DNA from: Glaciimonas sp. CA11.2
GTDB lineage: Bacteria > Pseudomonadota > Gammaproteobacteria > Burkholderiales > Burkholderiaceae_D
NCBI RefSeq assembly: GCF_034314045.1
Contig: NZ_JAVIWL010000001.1
Span: 4,154,001-4,218,000 of the forward strand
DNA length: 64,000 nt
Direction of reading: 5' to 3'
Shown: positions 10,010-20,185 of the stretch, piece after piece
Layout: the number at the start of each line of letters is the position of its first letter
Position numbering within the stretch: position 1 is the first letter of the stretch
Program-made: the position numbers and the translations under genes
Notes under the pieces: model-generated
What the model was told of the DNA's origin: nothing
What the model saw: the letters and a program-made list of their open reading frames with translations, nothing else
Database searches by the model: none

Positions 10010-10957
10010 ATGAACGCTATCTTATCGCCTCGTTGCCTGCCAGTAGTCAGATCATCGCTGTCTATTTTGCTCACTTTGTCTTTAGTCACAGCCTGTACGA
10101 CTATTGCACCAGTCGCGCCAGTGACACCCGTAGTCACGGTGCCGGTTGTTCAAAAAGAAGCGCCGCGGCACATTAAAATTGGCCTTGCCTTGGGTGGTGG
10201 CGCGGCACGTGGCTTCGCGCACATTGGAGTCATTAAGGCTCTTGAAGCCCAAGGCATAGTTCCGGATATCGTCGTTGGTACCAGCGCAGGTAGCGTTGTT
10301 GGGGCGCTTTACGCCGCAGGAAACAACGGATACGCATTGCAAAAATTGGCATTGAAAATGGATGAGGCGGCATTTTCTGATTGGTCGATTCCCTTATTTG
10401 CCAAGGTAAGCGGAGTTTTAAAAGGCATCGGCCTTGAAAACTATGTTAATAATACCATCGGTAATGTTCCGATCGAAAAACTGAAAATCCCATTCGGAGC
10501 AGTCGCTACAGATCTGAACTCAGGCCAGCCGATTTTATTTCGGCGAGGAAATACTGGGTTAGCAGTGCGTGCTTCCTCAGCCGTCCCGGGCGTATTTCAA
10601 TCGGTCAAGATTGGTAGCCATCTATATGTAGATGGTGGGTTGGTGGCCCCGGTACCAGTTCGATTTGCCAAGGAAATGGGTGCCGACTTTGTGATTGCTG
10701 TCGATATCTCTGCCGTGCCGAAAGCGCAGGCCGCATCTAGTTCTGTCGATGTGTTACTGCAAACCTTTGCTATTATGGGTCAGACGATTAATGAAAAGGA
10801 CCTGAAAGAGGCGGACATCGTCATCCAACCTAGGCTCGACGCTATGAAGGGTAATGACTTCAATGGACGGAATATGGCAATTCTTGCGGGGGAGCAAGCC
10901 GTGATGGCTCAAATGGTCGAGATCAAAAGGAAGTTGCTAGAGAAGCGCGGTGGGTGA
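10010..10957 (+). CDS. Patatin-like phospholipase (RssA/NTE type), lipoprotein
   Basis: 315 residues. The N-terminus has a lipoprotein signal with lipobox LVTAC, so it should be lipid-anchored. The catalytic Ser-Asp dyad of the patatin fold is visible: oxyanion motif GGGAARG, nucleophile motif GTSAGS, and the aspartate in DGGLVAPVP. The family hydrolyses acyl esters of phospholipids or lysophospholipids; the substrate cannot be told from sequence. It stands alone between phoR and a convergent peptidase gene, with a strong terminator behind it. Confidence 0.88.
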   Translation: MNAILSPRCLPVVRSSLSILLTLSLVTACTTIAPVAPVTPVVTVPVVQKEAPRHIKIGLALGGGAARGFAHIGVIKALEAQGIVPDIVVGTSAGSVVGALYAAGNNGYALQKLALKMDEAAFSDWSIPLFAKVSGVLKGIGLENYVNNTIGNVPIEKLKIPFGAVATDLNSGQPILFRRGNTGLAVRASSAVPGVFQSVKIGSHLYVDGGLVAPVPVRFAKEMGADFVIAVDISAVPKAQAASSSVDVLLQTFAIMGQTINEKDLKEADIVIQPRLDAMKGNDFNGRNMAILAGEQAVMAQMVEIKRKLLEKRGG

Positions 10958-11019
10958 AGCGGAACCGTTAATAAGGCTTGCGCAGGATTCCAATTCCTAC
11001 ATTTCTTGTGCTATTCGAA

Positions 11020-11059
11020 ACAGCAAAAAGCCACATCTATGGATGTGGCTTTTTGCTGT
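11020..11059. terminator. Bidirectional terminator between convergent genes
   Basis: A perfect 18-base-pair stem with a 4-base loop. The outer part is A-rich on one arm and U-rich on the other, so it works in both directions. It serves the patatin gene on the plus strand and the NlpC/P60 gene on the minus strand. Confidence 0.9.
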
Positions 11060-11087
11060 TAAATAAGTAAATGAATAGACAGTGTTT

Positions 11088-11681
11088 CTATTTTTGCGCT
11101 GCTGTAATATTTGCAACTGTTGCCGGATCCAGATCACTAATGCGACGCGCGCCGTTGAAGCGATTTTTCCAATAAGCTATATCCATGCTTTCTACTCGCA
11201 CTGAAGAACCGGTCCTTGGAGCGTGGATAAACTTGTTATCCCCTAGATAGATGCCGACATGAGAGAAGCTGCGTTTGAGGGTGTTATAAAAGACCAGATC
11301 GCCAGGTTTTAAGTCATCCTGGTCAACTTTTTCGCCTTCTTTGCTGAGTTCTGCTGAGGTGCGGGGTAAGTTAATACCGAGCGCTTCCTTAAACACGTAT
11401 CGCACCAAGCCGCTGCAATCAAGTCCAGTTTGCGGCGTGTTGCCGCCGTATTTATAATTAATACCGATTAAACCGATGGCACTTTGTGCAAGATCTGATG
11501 CACGTTCGGTAAGTTGCTCAGTGAATTGTTGAAATTTACTGCGAGGCGGTTGGGCGGGAGGGGCGCTATCGAAAACAGTTATATCTGACGACCAGGCCGG
11601 GCTGGCGATCCAGCAACTAGCGAGTACGGTACACGCCATTGCTAAAGCACGAAAAAGTGGAATGTCAATTTTAATCGTCAT
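11088..11681 (-). CDS. NlpC/P60 family cell-wall peptidase (C40)
   Basis: About 197 residues with an N-terminal signal peptide ending near PAWSSD. The NlpC/P60 domain covers the C-terminal two thirds. The catalytic cysteine is in TGLDCSGLVRYVF, the histidine in SHVGIYLGD, and the third polar residue probably lies in KFIHAP. Such enzymes cut the D-Glu to diamino-acid bond of peptidoglycan stem peptides. The frame is open to 11768, but the ATG at 11681 begins directly before the signal peptide and is preferred. Confidence 0.88.
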   Translation of the reverse strand: MTIKIDIPLFRALAMACTVLASCWIASPAWSSDITVFDSAPPAQPPRSKFQQFTEQLTERASDLAQSAIGLIGINYKYGGNTPQTGLDCSGLVRYVFKEALGINLPRTSAELSKEGEKVDQDDLKPGDLVFYNTLKRSFSHVGIYLGDNKFIHAPRTGSSVRVESMDIAYWKNRFNGARRISDLDPATVANITAAQK

Positions 11682-11931
11682 CGTAATTGAGGCTTGGGTC
11701 AAATGACCGCATGAATGTAAGTGAATAAGAGTCCCCGTGTCAAAACAAGGGCTTAACTCAAGATGCATAACCAGACGGCAGATTCGGCTACAAGTTCCCG
11801 AAACGAATATTAATTAACGATGTTAATGCAAAAAAGTGGTTTTTGCATGAATTTTTTTCTGAAACCCATAATGGGATAGCATCATGTGGCCTCACTAAAG
11901 TACAATCCTCGCCATCATCCAAGGAGAAATA

Positions 11932-12339
11932 ATGAAATCGAAACAAGTATTAACACTCGACGATCTAAAGAAAATTGCGAATGCGGCAGAAGCTGAAGCC
12001 AAAGCAAATAACTGGGCTGTGACGATTTCTATTGTTGATGACGGCGGACATTTATTGTGGCTGCAGCGGTTGGACGGTGCGGCGCCAATTTCGGCCCACA
12101 TTGCGCCATCCAAAGCCAAAACGGCCGCTCTTGGTCAGCGCGAATCTAAAGTGTATGAAGATATGATCAACAATGGTCGTTTCTCTTTCATCACTGCGCC
12201 TAACCTGGATGGATTACTTGAAGGTGGCGTTCCTATCGTTATCAATGGCGAATATTTGGGCGCGGTCGGCGTGTCTGGCGTTAAATCATCGGAAGATGTA
12301 CAAATTGCTAAGGCAGGGATCGCCGCTTTAACTGCATAA
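11932..12339 (+). CDS. GlcG/HbpS family protein (DUF336)
   Basis: 135 residues filling one GlcG/HbpS domain, with characteristic stretches ANNWAVTISIVDDGGHLL, PSKAKTAA and GGVPIVINGEYLGAVGVSG. Family members bind small cofactors, some of them haem or cobalamin. No enzymatic role can be assigned from sequence. An AAGGAGAAATA ribosome binding site precedes the ATG. It appears monocistronic. Confidence 0.85.
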   Translation: MKSKQVLTLDDLKKIANAAEAEAKANNWAVTISIVDDGGHLLWLQRLDGAAPISAHIAPSKAKTAALGQRESKVYEDMINNGRFSFITAPNLDGLLEGGVPIVINGEYLGAVGVSGVKSSEDVQIAKAGIAALTA

Positions 12340-12474
12340 CTTAGTGGCAAAATAGCTAATCGCAATAGTTGTCAAATAATTAATTAAACGCAAATGAGCG
12401 TTGTCGTTGAATTTATTGTGTTCTGCGATGGACTCTTAAGTTAATTATTAGTCAAGTTGGTAGGTGGGAATTAG

Positions 12475-12546
12475 CGCTGGTTATTGTGAGTGGGCGCGGT
12501 AAGGCTCAACGCCATAAATTAATTTTGTAATAACCAGCGTCTTTTT
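12475..12546 (+). terminator. Long-loop hairpin with U-run after the GlcG-family gene
   Basis: An 11-base-pair perfect stem (12475-12485 with 12529-12539) encloses 43 bases that can pair further (GGCG with CGCC) and is followed by TCTTTTTC. It lies upstream of the carA promoter, so it probably ends transcription from the gene before rather than attenuating carA. Confidence 0.5.
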
Positions 12547-12569
12547 CGAGAATAGCGCGGTTCACCTGA

Positions 12570-12598
12570 TTGTCTGAAGGGTGGTTTTGCTCTATAAT
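12570..12598 (+). promoter_or_regulatory. Sigma70 promoter of carAB
   Basis: TTGTCT, a 17-base spacer, then TATAAT. The predicted start is near 12605, about 140 bases before the carA start codon. Confidence 0.65.
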
Positions 12599-12744
12599 CG
12601 GAGGGTTAAGCCCAATTTACTCCGCCGTAGCGCATACAACTCCATTCCGTCTCAAAAAGACTATCAATATCTCCAGATTGTTGGAGGGTTTCTTAGCGGT
12701 CGTTTGGCACAGCGTAGCGGCGGTAACAACATCAGGAGTTACCT

Positions 12745-13908
12745 TTGCCGCCATTTTTTTCTGGCCATGCTGTTCCGGCCATCCTCGCGCTAGCAGATGG
12801 ATCAATTTTTCAAGGTTTTTCGATTGGCGCTGTTGGCCACACGACCGGCGAAGTGGTATTTAATACCGCAATGACCGGATACCAGGAAATTCTTACCGAT
12901 CCTAGCTATAGTCAACAAATCGTCACACTGACTTACCCTCACATCGGCAATACCGGTGTTAATCCAGAGGATATCGAGTCGTCCCGCGTGCATGCTGCGG
13001 GCTTGATCATTCGCGATTTGCCGCGTTTGATTTCGAATTTTCGCTCTACCCAAACGCTTGAGTCTTACTTGCAAGATGCGAATATTGTCGCTATCGCCGG
13101 CATAGACACGCGCAAGCTGACACGTATTTTGCGTGAAAAAGGTGCGCAAAGCGGTGCCATCGTAACGGTCGACACAGACGTTGCCAGCGCGAAGGCGAAG
13201 GCCTTAGAGTTAGCGCGCGTCTTTCCTGGTTTGGCTGGAATGGATCTGGCTAAAGTGGTGTCTACCACCAAAGCTTATAGCTGGAGCGAGACAGAATGGC
13301 GTCTCGGTCGCGGCTACGATCAGCAAATTACCGCTAAATATCACGTCGTAGCGTTTGACTACGGCGTTAAATTCAATATCTTGCGCATGCTGGCCGCCCG
13401 TGGCTGCAAAGTAACCGTGTTGCCTGCCCAGGCGACCGCCGCTGAAGCGTTAGCGCTCAATCCAGATGGCATATTTCTGTCAAATGGTCCTGGCGATCCC
13501 GAGCCATGCGATTACGCAATTTCAGCGACCAAAGAATTAATCGAGCGAGGCATTCCTACTTTTGGTATCTGCCTCGGACATCAAATCATGGCGCTGGCAT
13601 CCGGCGCGAAGACGTTGAAGATGAAATTCGGCCATCACGGCGCCAATCATCCGGTACAAGATCTCGATACCAAGCAGGTCATGATCACTTCGCAGAACCA
13701 TGGTTTTGCGGTTGACCCGACAACGTTGCCCGCTAATTGCCGCGTGACACATGTCTCGCTATTCGACGGCTCGTTACAAGGCTTTGCTCGTACTGATAAG
13801 CCGGCATTTTGCTTTCAGGGACATCCAGAAGCATCACCTGGCCCGAATGACGTCGCCCCCTTGTTCGATCGCTTTGTGGCGATGATGGAGAAAAATAAAA
13901 ATGCCTAA
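12745..13908 (+). CDS. carA: Carbamoyl-phosphate synthase small subunit
   Basis: 387 residues, normal length. This glutaminase subunit passes ammonia to CarB for carbamoyl phosphate, the precursor of pyrimidines and arginine. The C-terminal class I glutamine amidotransferase domain shows nucleophile cysteine GICLGHQIM and the His/Glu pair [11 protein letters not shown]. The start is a TTG. It is supported by AGGAG 6 bases upstream and by the N-terminus [18 protein letters not shown], which matches CarA proteins; no ATG gives a full N-terminus. It overlaps carB by 8 bases. Confidence 0.97.
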   Translation: MPPFFSGHAVPAILALADGSIFQGFSIGAVGHTTGEVVFNTAMTGYQEILTDPSYSQQIVTLTYPHIGNTGVNPEDIESSRVHAAGLIIRDLPRLISNFRSTQTLESYLQDANIVAIAGIDTRKLTRILREKGAQSGAIVTVDTDVASAKAKALELARVFPGLAGMDLAKVVSTTKAYSWSETEWRLGRGYDQQITAKYHVVAFDYGVKFNILRMLAARGCKVTVLPAQATAAEALALNPDGIFLSNGPGDPEPCDYAISATKELIERGIPTFGICLGHQIMALASGAKTLKMKFGHHGANHPVQDLDTKQVMITSQNHGFAVDPTTLPANCRVTHVSLFDGSLQGFARTDKPAFCFQGHPEASPGPNDVAPLFDRFVAMMEKNKNA

Positions 13909-16900
13909 GCGTCTCGATATAAAAAGCATCCTGATTATTGGTGCTGGTCCGATCATTATCGGCCAGGCCTGCGAGTTTGATTATTCCGGCGCGCAAGCCT
14001 GCAAAGCGTTGCGTGAAGAAGGCTACAAAGTCATTCTGGTTAATAGCAATCCTGCGACCATCATGACTGATCCGGAAATGGCTGATGTCACGTACATTGA
14101 GCCGATTACCTGGCAAGTAGTTGAGCGCATTATTGCGAAAGAAAAGCCGGATGCAATCCTGCCTACGATGGGCGGCCAGACCGCGCTGAATTGTGCGCTG
14201 GATTTGCATCATCATGGCATTCTGACTAAATATAACGTTGAGTTGATTGGTGCTTCGCCAGAAGCGATCGACAAGGCAGAAGATCGCTCCAAATTTAAAG
14301 CGGCCATGACCAAAATTGGTCTTGGTTCGGCCCGCTCTGGTGTCGCGCACACCATGGACGAAGCATGGGTTGTGCAAAAAGAACTCGGCTTCCCGACCAT
14401 TATTCGTCCATCGTTCACTATGGGTGGAACCGGCGGCGGTATTGCGTATAACGCGGAAGAGTTTGAAGCGATTTGCAAGCGTGGCCTCGAAGCCTCGCCA
14501 ACTAAAGAATTGTTGATTGAAGAATCATTGATCGGTTGGAAAGAATTCGAGATGGAAGTTGTGCGCGATAAGGCGGATAACTGCATTATTGTCTGCTCAA
14601 TCGAAAATCTGGATCCGATGGGCGTGCATACCGGTGACTCCATTACGGTTGCGCCAGCACAGACATTGACAGACAAAGAATATCAAATCATGCGTAACGC
14701 CTCACTCGCTGTTTTGCGTGAGATTGGCGTTGATACAGGTGGTTCTAACGTACAGTTTTCAATCAATCCGGCTGATGGTCGGATGATTGTCATTGAGATG
14801 AATCCTCGGGTATCACGTTCATCAGCATTGGCATCGAAAGCGACCGGTTTTCCGATCGCGAAGATCGCGGCAAAACTGGCAGTTGGTTTTACGCTGGATG
14901 AACTTCGTAACGAAATCACTGGCGGAGCAACGCCTGCGTCATTTGAGCCTTCGATCGATTACGTCGTGACGAAGATCCCGCGTTTTGCATTCGAAAAATT
15001 TCCTGCAGCTGACGACCATTTAACCACCCAAATGAAGTCGGTTGGCGAAGTAATGGCGATTGGCCGCACTTTCCAGGAGTCATTCCAAAAGGCATTACGC
15101 GGACTTGAAGTTGGCGTTGATGGCATGAACGAAAAAACTCAGGATCGCGAAGTTATTGAAGAAGAGCTTGGCGAACCTGGTCCAGATCGTATCTGGTACG
15201 TCGGTGACGCGTTTGCACAAGGTTTTACATTGGAAGAAGTGCATCAACTGACCCATATCGATCCATGGTTTCTATCGCAAATTAAAGAAATCGTTGATAC
15301 TGAATTGTGGCTGGAAAGCACCCAAACGCTAGAGGGGCTCGATCGCGATACGCTGTATAAACTAAAGCAGCAAGGCTTTGCCGATCGTCGTCTGGCGAAG
15401 CTGCTGAAAGTTACCGATACCGAAGTTCGTGCCAAGCGCCATGCGCTGAATTTGCGTCCGGTCTATAAGCGTGTTGATACCTGTGCTGGTGAGTTTTCGA
15501 CGAATACCGCTTATATGTACTCGACCTATGAGGAAGAGTGCGAGTCGAATCCGACCGACAAAAAGAAAATCATGGTACTGGGCGGCGGACCTAACCGTAT
15601 CGGCCAAGGTATCGAGTTTGATTATTGTTGCGTACATGCGGCACTGGCACTAAGAGCAGATGGATACGAGACCATCATGGTCAACTGCAATCCGGAAACC
15701 GTTTCGACCGATTACGACACGTCTGATCGTTTGTATTTTGAATCGCTGACGCTGGAAGACGTACTAGAAATCGTCGATAAAGAAAAACCATACGGCGTCA
15801 TCGTTCAATACGGTGGTCAAACGCCGTTGAAACTCGCGCTGGATCTGGAAGCGAATGGCGTACCGATTGTCGGCACCTCACCAGACATGATTGATGCTGC
15901 CGAAGATCGGGAACGTTTTCAAAAACTATTGCATGATTTGAATCTCCGTCAGCCACCAAACCGTACAGCACGTACTGAAGAAGACGCATTGCGTCTGGCT
16001 CAGGAAATAGGCTATCCGCTGGTAGTGCGCCCGTCCTATGTATTGGGTGGTCGTGCTATGGAAATCGTCCATGAGCAACGTGATCTTGAGCGCTACATGC
16101 GTGAAGCCGTGAAGGTTTCGCACGATTCTCCGGTATTGCTGGATCGTTTCCTGAACGACGCGATTGAAGTCGACGTCGATTGCTTATCAGATGGCGAGCG
16201 TACATTCATCGGTGGCGTCATGGAGCACATTGAGCAAGCGGGTGTCCATTCGGGGGACTCAGCATGTTCGCTGCCACCTTATTCTTTGGCGCAGGAAACT
16301 ATTGATGAGTTGAAGCGTCAGACTGCATTGATGGCTAAAGGCCTGAATGTGGTCGGCTTGATGAACGTGCAGTTTGCCATTCAGCAGATTGATGGCAAGG
16401 ATGTTGTGTTCGTTCTAGAGGTTAATCCGCGTGCATCGCGTACGGTGCCGTTTGTTTCTAAGGCTACCGGTTTGCAATTGGCTAAGATTGCGGCGCGCTG
16501 CATGGTCGGCCAATCTCTGGATAGTCAGGGGATCAAGGACGAGGTCGTACCGAAATACTTCAGTGTCAAAGAAGCGGTATTCCCGTTTGTTAAGTTCCCC
16601 GGCGTGGATACCATTCTGGGGCCGGAAATGAAGTCAACCGGTGAAGTGATGGGCGTGGGCAAAACGTTCGGCGAGGCTTTCGTTAAATCGCAACTCGGTG
16701 CCGGTATCAAATTGCCAACATCGGGTCAGGTATTTCTCAGCGTTAAAGCTAGCGATAAGCCACGTGCAGTGAAAGTTGCCAAGGATTTAGTAGCGATGGG
16801 ATTCTCAGTGGTCGCCACGAAGGGCACAGCTGCCGCTATTCATGCAGCGGGTATTCCGGTGAAGACTGTCAACAAAGTGGTTGAGGGTCGTCCACATGTC

Positions 16901-17122
16901 GTCGACATGATTAAGAACAATGAAATTACATTGGTCATTAATACGGTCGAAGAGAAGCGTAGTGCGATTGTCGATTCACGCGCTATCCGCACATCAGCCT
17001 TGCAAGCGCGGGCGACGACTTACACCACCATCGCGGGAGCGGAGGCGGCGGTTCAGGGTATGCGGCATCTTGATGAGTTGAACGTCTACGATTTACAAGG
17101 TCTGCATAAAACCTTACACTAA
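13901..17122 (+). CDS. carB: Carbamoyl-phosphate synthase large subunit
   Basis: 1073 residues, the full length for CarB. It has two homologous ATP-grasp halves ([23 protein letters not shown] in the first, [21 protein letters not shown] in the second), an oligomerisation region between them, and a C-terminal MGS-like allosteric domain ([21 protein letters not shown]). The halves phosphorylate bicarbonate and carbamate in turn. The start overlaps the end of carA, so the subunits are co-translated. Confidence 0.98.
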   Translation: MPKRLDIKSILIIGAGPIIIGQACEFDYSGAQACKALREEGYKVILVNSNPATIMTDPEMADVTYIEPITWQVVERIIAKEKPDAILPTMGGQTALNCALDLHHHGILTKYNVELIGASPEAIDKAEDRSKFKAAMTKIGLGSARSGVAHTMDEAWVVQKELGFPTIIRPSFTMGGTGGGIAYNAEEFEAICKRGLEASPTKELLIEESLIGWKEFEMEVVRDKADNCIIVCSIENLDPMGVHTGDSITVAPAQTLTDKEYQIMRNASLAVLREIGVDTGGSNVQFSINPADGRMIVIEMNPRVSRSSALASKATGFPIAKIAAKLAVGFTLDELRNEITGGATPASFEPSIDYVVTKIPRFAFEKFPAADDHLTTQMKSVGEVMAIGRTFQESFQKALRGLEVGVDGMNEKTQDREVIEEELGEPGPDRIWYVGDAFAQGFTLEEVHQLTHIDPWFLSQIKEIVDTELWLESTQTLEGLDRDTLYKLKQQGFADRRLAKLLKVTDTEVRAKRHALNLRPVYKRVDTCAGEFSTNTAYMYSTYEEECESNPTDKKKIMVLGGGPNRIGQGIEFDYCCVHAALALRADGYETIMVNCNPETVSTDYDTSDRLYFESLTLEDVLEIVDKEKPYGVIVQYGGQTPLKLALDLEANGVPIVGTSPDMIDAAEDRERFQKLLHDLNLRQPPNRTARTEEDALRLAQEIGYPLVVRPSYVLGGRAMEIVHEQRDLERYMREAVKVSHDSPVLLDRFLNDAIEVDVDCLSDGERTFIGGVMEHIEQAGVHSGDSACSLPPYSLAQETIDELKRQTALMAKGLNVVGLMNVQFAIQQIDGKDVVFVLEVNPRASRTVPFVSKATGLQLAKIAARCMVGQSLDSQGIKDEVVPKYFSVKEAVFPFVKFPGVDTILGPEMKSTGEVMGVGKTFGEAFVKSQLGAGIKLPTSGQVFLSVKASDKPRAVKVAKDLVAMGFSVVATKGTAAAIHAAGIPVKTVNKVVEGRPHVVDMIKNNEITLVINTVEEKRSAIVDSRAIRTSALQARATTYTTIAGAEAAVQGMRHLDELNVYDLQGLHKTLH

Positions 17123-17585
17123 GTCCATACGTATCACTATCCTCTTGGTAAGTCGCTACGAGTTGTAGCGACAACTATGCTGATCGGGGCAATCAGTTTG
17201 CGTTAAATGAGGCAGAAAAGTCGAAGTAGTCTCAATGACTATGAGGATTTTTGAGTTCTACTTAGCACCAATCAATGCCTGAGTAGTAAGATGAGATGCA
17301 GATTTTAGACGTCCCACGCGGAGGTCGCACACAGTGCCGAAATTCGGTGCCGTTTGTGACCTCCGTGGCATTTTATTGGCACGATTCTTTCGGATTAAAA
17401 GAGCAGTGTCGATTTTTTGGCAGGTAGTTAGATTTTTTGTATCGCTGCTCTATTTTGTATCCCGTTCCACTATGCAAGACTAGAAAATAACGCTGGCGAA
17501 TGTTGTTAAGAGTGTCACCGCGACGGGGCACAACAACATCAATTCGTCAAATTGACAACTTTAATTAGATTTGAATAAGATTCCT
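17123..17585 (+). other. Gene-free region between carB and greA
   Basis: No gene. It contains a large hairpin at 17314-17369 and an A/T-rich stretch (17400-17460) that should hold the greA promoter; no unambiguous -35/-10 pair could be fixed. Confidence 0.5.
17314..17369 (+). terminator. Large two-part hairpin after carB
   Basis: The outer arms CCACGCGGAGGTC and GACCTCCGTGG pair with one bulged base, and a second short stem (GTGCCGAA with TTCGGTGC) lies inside. A T-rich tract follows. It is probably the carAB terminator, although it starts about 190 bases after the stop codon. Confidence 0.5.
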
Positions 17586-18062
17586 ATGAGCTCAGTACCT
17601 CTTACCAAGTTTGGCGCCGAATTACTGAAGTCTGAACTGGTACGCCTGAAAACCAAAGAGCGCCCATCCGTGATCAATGCAATTGCTGAGGCGCGTGCGC
17701 ACGGCGATCTTTCGGAAAATGCCGATTACGACGCAGCCAAAGAGCGTCAAGGTTTTATCGAAGGTCGGATTGCCGATCTAGAAGGTAAATTAGGTGCAGC
17801 GCAAATCATTGATCCGACTACGCTGGATGCGGATGGTCGTGTAGTTTTTGCTGCAACTGTTGATCTCGAAGATTTGGAGACTGGCGATAAGGTGACTTAC
17901 CAAATCGTTGGCATGGATGAAGCAGACATAAAAGTTTCAAAAGTCTCTGTTACCTCGCCGATTGCTCGTGCCTTAATCGGTAAAAGTGCTGGCGACGTGG
18001 TCGGCGTTCAAGCGCCGTCCGGGATTCGCGAGTACGAAATTTTGGAAGTGCGCTACATCTAA
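17586..18062 (+). CDS. greA: Transcription elongation factor GreA
   Basis: 158 residues from the ATG at 17586; a TTG 15 bases earlier is open but less likely. The N-terminal coiled coil carries [23 protein letters not shown]. Its acidic tip (D/E residues) enters the RNA polymerase secondary channel and stimulates cleavage of backtracked RNA. The C-terminal FKBP-like domain ends [14 protein letters not shown]. Its position after carB is common in Burkholderiales. Confidence 0.97.
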   Translation: MSSVPLTKFGAELLKSELVRLKTKERPSVINAIAEARAHGDLSENADYDAAKERQGFIEGRIADLEGKLGAAQIIDPTTLDADGRVVFAATVDLEDLETGDKVTYQIVGMDEADIKVSKVSVTSPIARALIGKSAGDVVGVQAPSGIREYEILEVRYI

Positions 18063-18085
18063 ATTTTTTGATGATTGGGTAGTTC

Positions 18086-18114
18086 GTGTGTGTAACCCTA
18101 ACGAGGGTACACAC
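18086..18114 (+). terminator. Hairpin after greA
   Basis: GTGTGTA pairs with TACACAC and CCCT with AGGG around a short AACG-type loop, with one bulge. It has no U-run, so it may be a processing site or a weak terminator. Confidence 0.4.
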
Positions 18115-18266
18115 AAGAGGCTGATTGCATTTCGGGTAGCTTACGTGAAATCATCCAGATAGTTTCCTGTGTTGATAGCTTGTCAGTATTACTGGAAGTG
18201 CGGAGAAAATAAGCCGTTAGTATTTCCATTGAGACCCGGTCGATTGCGGCCGCGGCAGAGGACACA

Positions 18267-18725
18267 ATGATAGTAGTGCGCGCAAGATTATTGATTGCCA
18301 CCTTATGGGTTGGCAGCTTATGGACCGTTGGATACGTGGTTGCGCCGACATTATTTGCAACATTGGCAGATCGCGCTTTAGCAGGCACGATTGCCGGTAG
18401 TTTATTTAGAGTTGAGGCTTGGCTCGGTGTTGCCTGTGGGCTGTTGCTAACGCTGTTATTTGGTTTTCGGACCGCAGATGATAACGCGCCGTTGCGCAAA
18501 ACTTTATTGCGTTTAACTTTGGTGATGCTGCTTTGTACTGTGGTTGGCTATTTTGGTATTCAGCCGTTCATGGCATCGCTACGCGAGGCGATCGCATCCG
18601 GTGGCATTATGAGTCCGGCTGCTAAAACACAATTCGGAATTTTACACGGCGTCGCAAGCGGCATATATCTCATCCAAAGCCTGTTTGGAATGGGCCTGAT
18701 TTTAAAGCTACGCACATTGCGTTAA
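18267..18725 (+). CDS. DUF4149 family membrane protein
   Basis: 152 residues with four hydrophobic helices: LLIATLWVGSLWTVGYVVAPTLF near the start, a helix near residue 55, one near 95, and a C-terminal one. This matches the DUF4149/TMEM205-like family that regularly sits between greA and yhbY in Burkholderiales. No biochemical role is known to me. The start ATG gives an intact first helix. Confidence 0.82.
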   Translation: MIVVRARLLIATLWVGSLWTVGYVVAPTLFATLADRALAGTIAGSLFRVEAWLGVACGLLLTLLFGFRTADDNAPLRKTLLRLTLVMLLCTVVGYFGIQPFMASLREAIASGGIMSPAAKTQFGILHGVASGIYLIQSLFGMGLILKLRTLR

Positions 18726-18843
18726 CGCGCGACCCGGTCAATATCGTTGCAAGGGAATTCACCTTTATGGGTTTTGCCCTTGCAACTTCGGGTAAAATAC
18801 GCGCACTTTCATGAGCTTAATGTATCGCGTGCTTAGTTCACAA

Positions 18844-19317
18844 TTACTGACCAAGCGCAGATTTCTTGCGGCTCTTTTGACGTGGTTTTTCACGTTTAAT
18901 ATTGCCACCAGCAGTAACGCGTTCATTGCCTTTTACCATTACCTTGGTAACTGACGGGCGCTTTGTGCCACTTGGACTTGGTTTAACGATAGTGACTTCC
19001 CGCATACCCTTACCACGTGTTTCGGTGCGTGCCTTATTAGCAGCATCTTTTTGTGGGCGATACATTATCAGGAGTTTACCAATGTGTTGTACCGGCGCGG
19101 CACCGAGTTTGTCGCAAATAGTTTCGTAGATTGCAATCCGCGCTTCGCGGTCGTCGCCAAATACACGCACTTTGATAAGGCCGTGAGAATTCAGGCTGTT
19201 GTCAATTTCCTTCATCAGTGAAGGTTTTAAACCTTCTTCACTGATCAGGACAACTGGACTTAGTGCATGGGCTTCGGCGCGGAGTTCGCTGCGCTCGGCG
19301 GGTGTGAGTTTCAACAT
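18844..19317 (-). CDS. yhbY: CRM-domain ribosome-associated protein YhbY
   Basis: 157 residues. The N-terminal CRM RNA-binding domain (about 1-95) shows LTPAERSELRAEAHALSPVVLI, the GLKPSLMKEIDNSL segment and LIKVRVFGD. A basic C-terminal tail (KREKPRQKSRKKS) extends beyond E. coli YhbY, as in other betaproteobacteria. It associates with pre-50S ribosomal particles. It is divergent from rlmE, with 37 bases between the starts. Confidence 0.92.
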   Translation of the reverse strand: MLKLTPAERSELRAEAHALSPVVLISEEGLKPSLMKEIDNSLNSHGLIKVRVFGDDREARIAIYETICDKLGAAPVQHIGKLLIMYRPQKDAANKARTETRGKGMREVTIVKPSPSGTKRPSVTKVMVKGNERVTAGGNIKREKPRQKSRKKSALGQ

Positions 19318-19354
19318 AAATATAAAAATTCCTTAAAAACGGTATTCTACGCGA

Positions 19355-19999
19355 ATGGCAAAGAAGAAATTAAACAAAAACTGGCTACACGATCACATTA
19401 ATGATCCATATGTGAAGCTGGCACAGAAAGAAGGCTATCGCGCCCGGGCTGCTTATAAGCTAAAAGAAATCGACGAAGTTGATAAGTTGATTAAGCCAGG
19501 GCAAATTATAGTTGACCTTGGCTCAACACCTGGAAGCTGGTCTCAATACGTTCGTAATAAATTATCCGGTCAAGAAGGCGGCGGAATCCATGGAATGGTT
19601 ATTGGATTGGATATATTACCGATGGATCCTATTGCCGATGTGCATTTTATCCTGGGGGATTTTCGCGAGCAAGAAAGTCTCTCTCAACTTGAACGGTTGC
19701 TAGCTGGTCGTAAAGTTGACCTTGTGTTGTCTGATATGGCCCCTAATCTATCAGGTATTGCCATAGCGGATGCCGCACGGATGGAGGAAATTATTGATTT
19801 GGCAATTGAATTTACTGTAAATCACATGAAGCCGTCTGGCGTGTTGTTGGCGAAATGCTTCAATGGCCGAGGATATAACGAGATACTAAGCAAATTTCGC
19901 GCAACATTCGAGAGTGTTGGCTCTAGAAAACCGAAAGCGAGCCGTGATAAATCGTCAGAAATATTTTTATTGGGCCGGAATTTAAAGAATTCGGCTTAA
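19355..19999 (+). CDS. rlmE: 23S rRNA (uridine-2552-2'-O)-methyltransferase RlmE
   Basis: 214 residues. It begins with the substrate-binding [18 protein letters not shown], followed by the SAM-binding motif [14 protein letters not shown]. The catalytic K-D-K-E set is represented by the lysine in RAAYKLKE, the aspartate in [10 protein letters not shown], the lysine in LLAKCFNG and a glutamate near the C-terminus (SSEIFLLG). It methylates U2552 of 23S rRNA late in 50S assembly. It is followed by ftsH as in most proteobacteria. Confidence 0.95.
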   Translation: MAKKKLNKNWLHDHINDPYVKLAQKEGYRARAAYKLKEIDEVDKLIKPGQIIVDLGSTPGSWSQYVRNKLSGQEGGGIHGMVIGLDILPMDPIADVHFILGDFREQESLSQLERLLAGRKVDLVLSDMAPNLSGIAIADAARMEEIIDLAIEFTVNHMKPSGVLLAKCFNGRGYNEILSKFRATFESVGSRKPKASRDKSSEIFLLGRNLKNSA

Positions 20000-20185
20000 A
20001 TTTCGATTTTAAACACTTTATTGTGGATTTATCCTTGATTTTTCATGGGTGTGTCCACATATCCAACCTAGTAACGACTGGTGATTCCGAGTAAAATCAG
20101 GTTTCAGCCCGAAAGCAATAAACACAGTGCGAGCCCAACCCGAAGCACCACGACTATCGGCGCGTCGCGCGCTCAAGGAGTTCTA

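Larger units (their letters stand above)
12340..12744 (+). other. Gene-free leader region before carA
   Basis: No convincing gene. It holds a long-loop hairpin (12475-12546), a sigma70-type promoter (12570-12598) and a carA 5' leader of about 140 bases. Confidence 0.6.

Noticed and set aside
20081-20185. N-terminal extension of FtsH by 35 residues
   Set aside because: The GTG at 20186 has AAGGAG at the right distance and gives the standard FtsH N-terminus.
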